Below, one piece after another: positions 24,901 to 36,900 of a DNA stretch of 64,000 bases. The stretch is from assembly GCA_048013815.1 (NCBI GenBank), contig CM106585.1, forward strand, positions 13,764,001 through 13,828,000, written 5' to 3'. This DNA comes from Setoptus koraiensis (lineage: Eukaryota; Arthropoda). The translations under genes and the position numbers were made by a program. A model generated the notes under the pieces. That model did no database searches, was not told the DNA's origin, and worked only from the letters and a program-made list of their open reading frames with translations. The stretch's first letter is position 1; each line of letters begins with the position of its first letter.

Positions 24901-27900
24901 CGATATGTGCGTATATCCGGTGCGAGTCGGCTTTTGGCTCAACCTTTTGACTCGAATCGAATCGCAATCGAAAGTTCTGAGCGAGCGGGCGCCGGTTTGT
25001 GGCGAGCTGATCGCGACAATCAAATGAGACGCTGCCTGCCTGGCCGAACAGGCGGCCAGCAGATATGCAATGGGCCCCAGTTTGGTCAATTGGGCACTGT
25101 CATTGGCTCACCGTGACACTGAACTCGGCCAGCCGCTCTAACAAGTAGTGACTCTAGCAACTTGCAAGGCCATGCGGCCCCTGGCGGCCATATTTGAGCG
25201 CGGCCCCTGGCGGCCGCACTCAAATATGGACAGACAATTATTTGCAGTGCGCACAAACAATTGCAATACGCACAAACAACTGCAATCAATTGCAAAGAAT
25301 TCTTCACTGTCCAATGGACAGTGTCCATACTAAATTGTCCATATCGGCCGACGAAACCATTGCCTGAGAGCGATGGGCAAGACCTCGGCGAAAGACAAAA
25401 CAAATCCGCGTGAACGAACCGCTCTATCAATTGAATTTGATTGCACTGTTGCATAATAACTCGAACGCCAGACAACGACGCCGGCCAATATTAATAGAAT
25501 GCATACATTATATGCTAATATTGGCCAGCTCAACATTGACAGCACAACAATAAAAGCAATTGCGACTGACCGACATATCTGGCCAATTTTGGCCACTTGG
25601 CCCGTTCGCCGCGTTCGCTACGCGATTGGCGTGCGTAACGACGTTTCGTTGCGTCGCATTACGTCACCTTCGGCGCGGCTTCGGCGCGGCGTCGGGCTAT
25701 TCTCAGCCCGCTGTCCATTCTCGGCTGTCTGTGCAAATTCGCTCGCCGCAGCGACTCACTGCACTGATTTGCATGAGCGAGCGGGCCGCGTCAGCCGTCA
25801 ATTGGCACCAATTTTGCCGCCCAAAAGAGCGATAAATAGGCTCACCTGTCGCCGTTGGTGTCGCTGTTTCGCTGGCGAGAATTTCCAATTGAAATTGTGT
25901 GTGTGTGTGTGTGTGTCCAAGCCGGATTAGACACACAATTTCGAGCTCACAGTTGCCAGCTCGAATCTGGCCGGCGAAGCTCGGCGCATGGTGCGGCTCG
26001 CCGGCACGGTCTTGGCAGCGAAATCAGTGCAGGGGATGCACACAAAAGGTACGCACAAACGATGCATGCGAATGCAGGGATTGAGCGGCGCGGATAATCG
26101 CGCCGGCAGCGCGAACGCGAACAGCGACAACGGGGCCGGCTGCGCGATCCAATCGCAACAGTCGGGCGTGAAATCGGCTTGCCAGTCCGGCCGGCGATGC
26201 GGCCGGCGAGCTTGCCGATTGGCGCGATCAGCCGGCTGTCAATTGGTTGAGCTTGCCGGTGAGTCGAGACACTTGAGTCGCTCGAGCGGCTCGAGTCGAG
26301 TGTCGGTCGGGCCGGCCGAGACGCTCGTTAGCGACCGACCGGCGCCACAATGAAGGCGAGCGCCAATTGGCGGCTTCGCGTCCGATTTAGCCGTGACCGG
26401 TGGCCGGCATTCAGCGCTGTCTTGTGTGTCACGCTGACCATGATTTACATAATACACTGCGCGCGCTGTTATTTTGTTGCCGTTGTCATGTGGCGGCTCG
26501 CTATGGCGAGTGCGTGCGACAGTGGCGCCAACTGTGCGTCACAAACAGGAAGTGATTGAGTGGTCACACAAAAACAAATGGCGCTGAGTATTTGTTTATG
26601 TTTGTGTGTTGCCCAACAAACAGTTACAGTTGCGTAACAGCTAACAGTGGGTGCCGACACTCACAAACTGTCGGTCAGCGAAAGTGTCAGTTGGCAGCCA
26701 AACAAGCTCGCTGGGGTGTCACCTTGTCACCCTGTCACACTGACCGGATGTGGCCAATCTCATTAATTATGTGGATTAATGGGCTCAAGCGAAACGATTA
26801 GATCACGTGATTGAGAGCGCACCGGAGAGCCGTGCCACTCGGACGATTACGCTCTAATGACCGCACTCTGACGATTAGACTGCGACGATTAGACTGCGAC
26901 GATTAGACTGCGACGATTAGACTGCGACGATTAGACTGCGACGACTAGACTGCGACGACGGCGCTCAGCGGTCAGCTGCTCGGGGCACCGGATGCGGCTA
27001 AACGGTCACCTGGAAAGTGTCTCCCATTGGGTCGCCCATTGCTTGCGCCCATCGCTTGCCAAACATTTGTCATCGCGATCAGCTGATTCTTCAACTGATT
27101 GCAACAGGTTGCAGTCAGCTGAAGGGTTGTAATTGTTTAATGGTCAAAACTTGACAAATCAATTGTGCCAACAATCGCAACGACACAAATCGAGCTGGTC
27201 TGACAACAATTGCCTGTGTGACTGGCGAATTGATTGTCAATTGCGCAAGTTGAACTTGTTTGTCTTGTGACGGCCTTTGGTCGGCCCAATGTGACCAATG
27301 CCCAATGTGATGGGCACTACTCACATAATGCTACATGCATTGTGATGGCGGCATGGCCCGATGGTCGGGCCGCCACAGTCGGGTCCCGTGGCCGCGCCCA
27401 GACCATTGTTTGTTGGCGGCGCGCGACTAATGCACCCAACGACAGCCCCGTGACCCGATGCCGACCGCGCGTCGGTCACTCGATCGTGTCCGCCGGTCGG
27501 CGGTATCACGCGGCCCGCAGCGACCGTTCAATTGGGAGACGCAGATTTGTTGTTGCTGTTGCCTATGATTCATAGGCTATGAACAACAACAACAACAGGC
27601 AACGGCAAACGGATAAAAAGGGCAAACAACAAACGTGCAACGACAGCGGCAAACGGATAAAAACAGCAAACAAACAACGAGCAGCAAACAACGAACGACG
27701 CCTATTGTTAAAATGGATAAATTGTATAAATACACACAGCATCGGCAATTGGCAATTGGCAATTGGCCGGCCAGGCGTGCACAATGGGCACAGGTGAGCT
27801 AACGAGTTATCGCAGTGGCTAGACTGTTGATCGATTGCGAAGTATTGCATGACATTGCAACGTATTTTGCCTCAATTGTCCGTTGTGCAGCCATTGAGGC

Positions 27901-30900
27901 TGTCAATACGTCAGAGACAAAGCATCCGTTGGCATGGTTACATCATCTGTGTGCATCATATCATCACTGACAATTGTCTTTTATCCGTTTGGCTCCCTTT
28001 TGAGACTCAAGTGATTTGAGAATCTCAACTTGAGACTCTCAAGAGTCGAGATTAAACTTGAGCCTGCGTGCGCCTAGTGGCCTTAGCGAGTTTGTTTGTT
28101 AGTGCGAGCGAGCTTGTCGACATTGCGCTGACAGTCAGCCGGTGAGTAACAATGACGAGCCGCTGATAACGTCAGAGATCGATAACATGTAACTGTCAAA
28201 TGTGTGTGTGTGTGTGTTCTCCCACAGACAATAATAATCATGGTTACATAACAACGACAACGACAACAACAAGGACAACAACAACAGCGACAGTGATATA
28301 ACCGTTGCAAGTTATAACGGTGGCATAACATGATGAGCGAGCGGCCGGGCAAGCGAGAGATTTTGTAGCGACGGCCGGATAAATGGCTGCTGGCAGCTCA
28401 TTGAAGACGATCGAAGATCAGCCAGCCAAGCCAGCGCAATCAGCCGGCGCTGAGTGATACCAACTTGCGCATTAGCTAATGAAACTAACGGACGCATGAC
28501 AGCCGGTGAGACGAGGCGAGCCGCCAAGCGGGCTCGGCTGGCAAGCTCTGGCAGGCTGGCAGACTCGAGTGAACTCGCAAACTCACAAGCTCGCAAACTG
28601 CCAAACTCACAAGCTCGCAAACTGCCAAACTCGCAAGCTCGCAACGGAGCTCGCCAGCCACTTGTGTCTGCAGCCTAACTTAGGTTGCCTAAGGCCAGAT
28701 TGGCCTGCAGACAGCGAGACTGTGCCCACAGGTATCACAGGTGAGATGAGTCAGCTCACCTGTGATACCTGTAGAATCTGCAGCAGCAGCGGCAGCAGCA
28801 GCGGCAGCAAAGGGCTCGAATAAGGGAGAGTGATGGCCCGGCGAGACAGAGAGCCAGACATGCATTCAATTAAGTGTTTCCTCTGCGCTCCGTCCTGCGT
28901 CCTCTGTCATTGTTGTCGTTGTTGTCGGTGTTGTCGGTGTTGTTGTCGGTGTTGTTGTCGGTGCTGCTGCTGTTGTTGTTGTTGCGCTCGAGGGTTGGAT
29001 GTTGTCGGTGTTGGCGTAGCAACAACAATCGCATGTATGACATAACATGTCGTTACTCTTGTCACCGTTATGATGCCATTGTTGGCCGCTCCGATTGCCA
29101 TTGTTTGACAAGCGCTGCTCGTCTGACCAGCCGCGCCAACTTTATCTTATCACTCGAGCACTGATTGAGGCTGCTCTCCGTCTGATCATCATACCATGAT
29201 CACGGTAGCATCATGTCATACATGTATAATAATGTTGTCAAGTTATAAGTTGTTGCCATGTTATATAATGTTGTATAATGTTATATAATGTTATGTAATG
29301 CCCACCACACAGCCTGTGCCAGTGTTGGCCACCAGGTAGCCAGGTAGCGGGCACTAGCGAGTTGGCGCTTGTAACAATTTCGCCTTTTGCAAGTGTTTGA
29401 GTGAGTTTGCAGTGAAGCAAACGAGCAGTGAGTAAGTGTTTTTAAACAGACACGATATTCATCTCTCGCTCTTGTTGTTTATCTAATCAAAGAAACACAA
29501 AATGGGCCCATTCTCTCAGCGATAATTGTTGTTGTTGCCAGCGCACACAAACATAACAATCGCAGCGCAACAATTGCCGCTCGAATTCTTTATTTATTAT
29601 CAAACAATTACTGAGGCAACTGGCCTTAGGCGGCTATATTTGTTGGCTGGCTGGCAGTGGCATTTCGCCTTTATCTCGTCTCTATTTTGCCTCTATCTCG
29701 TCTCTATTTTGTCTCTATCTCGCCTCTATCTTGCCTGTGTTTTGTCTCTGTTTTGTCTCCATTTTGCCTGTGTTTTGCCTGTGTTTTGCAGATGAAGCAG
29801 CGGCTCTAAATAGTCCGAGTTGACTGCTCTTATTCTCGTTCGAACAACAGCAACAATAACGACTGGCACTCGAGTGTCTTGACCGAAGAGCAAAGAGCGA
29901 AGGCCAACAAAAGCCACTTGTTTGTCACTGGTTGTCGCTGATTAATTACCGTTCATGAATAGTGGCGCTGACCGGCCAATTCACTCAGGCGACTCTGGCC
30001 AGCACAATAATAGCAGCAGCCCAATGCAGCTATTAATTATTCTGTATCACCTACTGTTACACTGTCGCTGTTGCGTCATTGTAAGTGCGAGCGGCGCTAA
30101 GTTGCGCACGGCGCAATTTTAATTTTTGAGCTACTCACGCCAAGCTCAGAATGGCAAGCTCAAAACGCCAAGCTCTCGACGGCAACTTTGTGAGGGCAAG
30201 TGGAATTAGTGGCATTAGTGCGCAAGTGCAAGTGAAAAGAACAAAGATTGTTTGCAAACAATCAACGACAGGCAAATAAACAATGAGCCGTCGAGCGCAT
30301 CCCGACTTTTGGCTCATTTGACTCACAACTTGTGACACTCGCAACATTGTCAGCCAGCTCGGGATATTGTTGGCGAGCCGGCAACGACAGCCAAAACAAC
30401 AGCCACAACAACAGCCACTGCTACCAACTCTTTGCTGCCAACTTGTGCCGTCCCGTGGCGCTGCGTGTCGCTGTGCGTCGCTGACCAGCGATACCGGCGG
30501 CCGCCGGGCAACGCAATCGCCGACACTTTGGCCACTCTGGCCACTCTGGCCACTCTGGCCGTCAGTTCGACTCGAAACGTCCCGACCTGTGAATGTCCGA
30601 GCGTCCGAGCGTCCGAGCGTCCGAACGTCCGGACGTTGGGATGTCTCAGCGTCCGAATGTTTGAATGTCCGACAGTTTGAACGAACGGGGCTCACCCTGT
30701 CGCCCGGCTCCGTTCCACTCGGGCCTCATTTGCATAATAATTCGCGTTCGCGCTCGCCATCGCATTTATTCATCGAGCGGCCAGCGATATGAGCCCGCAC
30801 GCCCGACAACGAGCGTCTTAATCACCGCGCTTTATGTGATTTATGCCCCCTGCGACACACGAGACACGGTGCCCGGTTGTTTGTTTGTTTGTTTGATTGC

Positions 30901-33900
30901 TTGCTGGCTTGATTGTTTGTTTGTTTGTTTGTTTGTGTGTTTGTTGTTTGTCCGGCCGATTGTTTGTCCGATTGTTTGTGTGATTGCGCCGGCCATAACT
31001 GTCCAAATCGCGGCACAAATATGAATGAAAGAAAAACTCGCCACTTTGGCCAGCATTAGCGGGCAAGTTCAAATGGCCCGTTAATGTGCCGCTAAGCGCC
31101 CATTATAATATTTAACAGGTGTCAGATACAGGCACGTTGGTTTTGATTGCAAGCAGTGCAAGAATGTGGGCGACAGCCAGCGGACAAAACCAACAAGCGG
31201 CCAACAGCAACAAACGCAACAACAAACGCAACAACGACAACAAACGCAACAGCGCCAACAGCGACAGCGACAGCAACAACAAACGCAAACGAGCGCATTG
31301 TAACGGAATTAATGATGGCATTAATAGACCGCTATGCGAGATTGTTGTGTGTCTTGGCATCCCGAGATAACATCTATCAGGCGGCTGACGGGTCTTATCT
31401 CATCTATCAAGCGCCGGCCCGTCTGATAGATGAGACAGGCGGCGCGTATTTGCATATTGTTGCTGTGTCGGCTCGCGTCGGCTTGCGTCGGATCCTGCTG
31501 GATTTGCATGCATGACGATGCATCATTTGAATGCAAATCCGACGCAATCCGACAAAATCCGACAAGCCGACGCAATCCGACAAGCCGACACAAGCCGACA
31601 GACCGCCTGACAGGCCGCAACTCGTTAGCGCTCGCTAAATAGATACTCTCGTGTCGCCTAATGCCCGCTCATAACTCAGTTGTTAATTATGAATAGCGAC
31701 AGCACGTTTGCCGGCTCGATTTTTCAATCCCGCCGACAACTGGCTGTCGCAAATTCGCCAGCTCGCCAGTCGCAAAGCCGGCGCGACATGCCGAGACAGT
31801 CATTTGTTGTTATTTGATATATGTTGCTCGCCGTTTATTATTGGCCATGTTGCCATTTAATGGCGCTCATTAGCGCTCAATGCGAAGACGCAACAAGCCC
31901 GTAGCCGCCCGAAAAGGATATGAGCATGTTAGCTGTGGGTCGCAAAGGTTGCCAATTGGCTTGCATTTCAACGCGCGAAAGGAATTAATTTATTTATCAC
32001 AAGACAAAATCGCATTTTCCTCATTATTCATTTTTTCCGCCTTTTTGATTGGCACTTTGCATTGGCAGCGTTGGCATTAGTGTAAAACTTTCATGGCGTT
32101 ATCATTTTATCGCCATTTATCGCCATTTTATGCCATTCCATGCCACTCTGTGCCATTTTATGCCTTTGTCAATGGCAATGGCAATGGCAATGGCAACGGC
32201 GATAAAACGCTGCCTACAAATCATATTTACGAACGCCGTCGAGTCACAATAATCAATTAGCGCCAACTTCCTGTCGGCGCCGCGTTTGTTCAGTTGCGCT
32301 CATTCAGTCAAGTTTGGCCCATCCGGCCACAATCTGGCCAATGCTGGGCCCCTGTCAAATCTCGCACAAATAACGGCGCGGTCTCGACAATCGAAAGGTT
32401 CCATTTTCGGGCCATTTTTAGCCATTTTTTAGCTTTTTTTGAGCCTTCTTCGAGCCATTTTCGAGCCATTTTTGAGCCTTTTTCGAGCCATCTTATCCGC
32501 ACGTACCCCAGTAAAGACCGTGCTGGCGCTTGGGAGCGAAAAGGTGCAACATCGCATCTATATTATCGGAGGACATGCAAAATATCATCTGATAACATAT
32601 ACCGTTCGCCGTGCTGACATGATGAGACTCGAAGATCATCAAGTTGCAGCGTCCGCTCGGTGGCAACACGATCCGGTCAAGAGCGACTCGCACACACACT
32701 GATCATGTAATCAAATGCAATCAGTCGATACAAAGTTTGTTTGCACTGCACGCCTTCGCATGAATTGAGCTCGAGCCGAATTTTTGAAAAATTTTCAAAA
32801 AATTTTCCAAAAATCAAAGCCTGATCCGGTCTGGCGAGACACGAGATCGCAGACAGGTAACTGGCTGGCACTGTCACACTGTGTACGCTGTGCACTGAGC
32901 GAATTATCTAAGACGTCCGAATTATCATAATGGCATAACGCTGAATCATTATTCAATTAGGCCCACGGGTCGGCCCGTTCAACAACGACACCAACGAGAC
33001 GTTCGCGGCTACAGTCTGTCGTGTTTGTTTGCTTACCTGGCGCCGTTTACGTGTTAGGCCGTCCATGCGACAGGTAAGCGAGCCGAGCCAGGTGAGCTAA
33101 CAACAGGTGGTTACAGGTGTGTTATCGTAGACTCTTTTGGCTGGCTGTTATCGCCAGCGCAAACGGTCTAGACAAACGGTCCAAGCGAACGGTCCAAACA
33201 AACGGTCCAGACTGTTCGGTTTGTTTGCATTTCGACGACGTGCGATTGCGCATTGTCGGACAAACACGGCCAGGCAACACTGGATGTAACAATGGCAAGT
33301 GTATCACGGCGCCGACAACAGAAGCGCCGGCCCGACGGCCGCGACAAGCCGTGAATAATTGAGTTTGTCGACTGCGATTGGGCACGACTCGCCCTTATCG
33401 CGGTGTGTGTATCTTCACGGCCAGTGCCGATTCGCACAGTGAAACAGCGGCCGGCCGCCCGACATATCAAATGGCCAGATATCAAATAAATCAAACGTAT
33501 CAGATATGCCAGATATATGTAAAGAGTGTTTGTTTGCCGGCCCACCGACAAGTTGCCCAACCGAGCGGTCGCCCGACCGAGCAGTCGCCGACCCGTCAGG
33601 TCGCCCGACCGCCAAGTCGCCAGCAAGCGCCGACAGGGGGCTCGCGCGAGACGATCAGCAGAGGGCGATAACTGCGACACGATAAGGCGATGCGATTACT
33701 GGCCACTATTACGACCACTGGGCGACCGGGCCACAGATTAGATTGCGCGCCCGCGTGTTTGTGTGCTTAATCTGGCTCAACGGATAATTGACATTGGGCG
33801 ATCGTGAGCGAGCGGCCAACAGAAGCCGCTTTTTATCGCAATTTTGGCAGCTCGATAGCTTGCCAAATTTCTTCTGTGTATGCGGCCACAGCCCGCGCTG

Positions 33901-36900
33901 TCTAGACTGTGCAAATCTGGCTCACACTGTACAGACTGTGCAAATCTGGCTCAGACTGTACAGGCTGTGAGCACGACTAGTGCGTTATCCGCCGCGGCCG
34001 CCGCACGTTATTATATCGCCGATTTATTATCGGTATTATATCGATATTCGAGCCATTGCCAGCTTGTCGAGCCATTGCCGGCTTGCGAATTTTGTTGCAC
34101 GCCGAATATCGGCATAATACAATAATAATAACTCATTATTGTGTGTTAATGAGTCGCCCGATGGGTCGCTCGCTAAGCTGCCCCCAACGGGCGCTGTGAG
34201 AGCGATAATAAGTAACGTCACCGCGAGCGCGAGCGGGGGTCAGCCGAACTCGGCCAACTAACCGAACTTGGCTGTGAACGGGCCGACGCTTGATGGCTCC
34301 CGACGGGCGATTGTTTGTTTTTCGCCGGCTTCTCTGGCTTCGCGGCCTCGCCGGCTTCTCTGGCCGCCCCCTCTAAACGGTCTCGCCATTCGAATGGTCT
34401 TCTAATCGAAACGGTGACGCAATCGAAATGCAGTCGCGCAATCCGAACGGAGGCGTCTCTCGTGCAAGCGTTGTGGCTGTTGTCGCTGCTGTTGTTGGCG
34501 CTGTTGTGGCTGTCGTTGGCGCTGTTGTTGTCGCACAATGGCGAGCCAGTCCGACTGGCAACCGGCAACGGCAGCTCAATCTCAAAATAAACAGATTCAA
34601 ACAGATGCCAGTCGGCGCCAATATCGGCCGCCAATATCAGCTGGCAAGCGCGGCCAGTTTTCATTGCCAACAACAGGTGACATTCGCCACCGCTTGTGAG
34701 CCGATGCAAAAATGCCCAAGCAGCTACCTGTCGGTGCCCGCTGAGGGCACCCTGACCCTCGCTGGGCAGCTCGCTGCTGCCGCTGTTTGCTGGCTGCCAC
34801 TCTTTTGCCAGCTCCTTACCGTAGTTCTCAAGCGGACCCTTTCACACAAGTTATAGTGCGACTCACTGCTAGTTAGTGAACTCTCTGATTTAATTTATCT
34901 TTATCTCTGTTTTATCTTGCTTTTGTGCCTTTGTGCGTTCGTTACAAGCGCACACAAACAAGCTGTGACACTTGAGCGAGCCACAGGCTGCAGTTGCGCA
35001 ACCGTCCGTTCGAGCGTCGAACGGCGAACATTCGAGCGTTCGAGCGTCGAACATGCGAACGTCGAACGCCAGAGTGTTCGAGCGCCACAGCGTTCGAACG
35101 GCAGAACGTTCGCATGCTGGAGCGGCAAGGTTCGAGCCGCGAGCGCCGAGCTGCCAACCAACGAGCTAAACTATCGAAAGCAAGCGATCAGTGGGTAACA
35201 ATCAATACGCCGATCAAAGGTCAACCGTTTATCCGTCTGTCGCAACCTGACTCCCTTTATAACCGCTTGCATCCTGCTACCGCACGGGCACAATTCCCTT
35301 ACACCTTAGACACCTTACGCCCGACAGCTCGCTTTGTGTCTCGTCTTGCTGCTGTCAGCAATGCCCGGCCAAATCAGCTGTTGTGTGACTGTCTAGCCAC
35401 ACTTAGCTTGCCAGCAGCTAACCATAGCCACTGTGCATGACATTGCACAGATTTATAAAGGAGCCAGCATCATCTAAAACACAAGCTGGCTACGCTGTCA
35501 AGCTGCTCGGTGTCACACGCACTTGACACACACACACTCTGGCGCTGTGACAGCGCATCACCTGTCGAGCATCAGCTGTCGAGCATCAGCTGTCGAGCAT
35601 CAGCTGTCAAACATCAGCTGTCGCTGTGTCCACATGCGCTCTTGTTTGGAGTCCGTCATCTTGTTGGCACAGATGACAGTTGTGTTTGTATTGCATCATG
35701 TGTCATGCGTCATGTGTAATGTGTCAGGGTCAGACGGCTCACAAGTGTCACGTGCAAACGACAAGTCGACTCACCAGCTAACCACCAAATGTCACTCGCA
35801 CGGTGTCAATGACTCGCTTGCCGCTGACCAATGGGATGTCGCCACTGTCGCGCGTGCATCCGTCATCAACTGACAGCAGCTAGCAGCAATTGACGGCGCC
35901 CAGCAGCATGACACGGCCCGACCGGCTAACGGGCCGGCCGACGAATGACGGGCCGGCCGACGAATGACGGGCCGCCGCCGCCGGAGCAATCTCCGGCGGC
36001 GCCCGGCGAGCCACTCGACGACGTAACAAGCAACAACAATCAAATCAGCGCCGACCACAATGCAAGTCACCAGAAAGCTGCCGTATAATGGCCGCATGGT
36101 GGCTGTCTGATGGCTGTATCATGCGCAATGCGCAATGTATAATGGAGCCGGATACATTTGACTAATCTGGCGAGACCGGCTCGATAAAAGTTGTTGCTTT
36201 TGTTGTCGTCAGTGTCGATGTTGTGCGCACGGTGACGTTGTCGTTATCGGCGCTGTTGTCGCTGTCGTTGTTGTTGCTGCTGCTGTCGTTGTTGTCGTTG
36301 CTGTCGTTGTTGTTGTTGTCGCTGTTGTTGTTGTTGTTGTTGTCGCGGCTGTCGCTGGATTGATTTTCATTTTGGTTTGTGGCCAATTAAGCGTGACCTG
36401 ATTGAATTGTAAGCGCGAGTGTCTGCGCGCTGAAAAGTGGAAAATCTCAGTCGTTACCATCGGCTCTGCAGCGCCTGACTGTCGCTCGGATTTAGAGACG
36501 TTTATTTTTCGCAATATTGGCGCCATTGTTGTCGTTGTTGCTGTCGTTGTTGTTGCTGCTGTTGTTGCTGCTGTTGCTGCTGTTGTTGCTGCTGTTGCTG
36601 CTGTTGTTGTTGTCGGCGCTGTTGTTGTTGTCGGCGCCGTTGTTGTTGTTTCGTCACAAACAAAAAACCCGTCGTCGTCACAGGCCGTCTATTACGAGCC
36701 TATCTGGCCAATTTGTCGCCAATTGTGTGCGACGGCAGCAATTGAAAATCGCAGCCAATTGGTCGCCGACTAGCTCGATTGAGTCAACACTCGGCACGCC
36801 GAGCCGGTTGTTGTTATTTCTTTCTATAAACAACACACACTGTCGCAATACCTGTGCAACGGATCGGCCGACACGGGCCGATTCAAGGCTGACCAGCAGC

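Noticed and set aside
18931-28645. Direct-repeat clusters considered as CRISPR arrays
   Set aside because: Units are 10-16 bp, contiguous without spacers, and in a eukaryotic intron.
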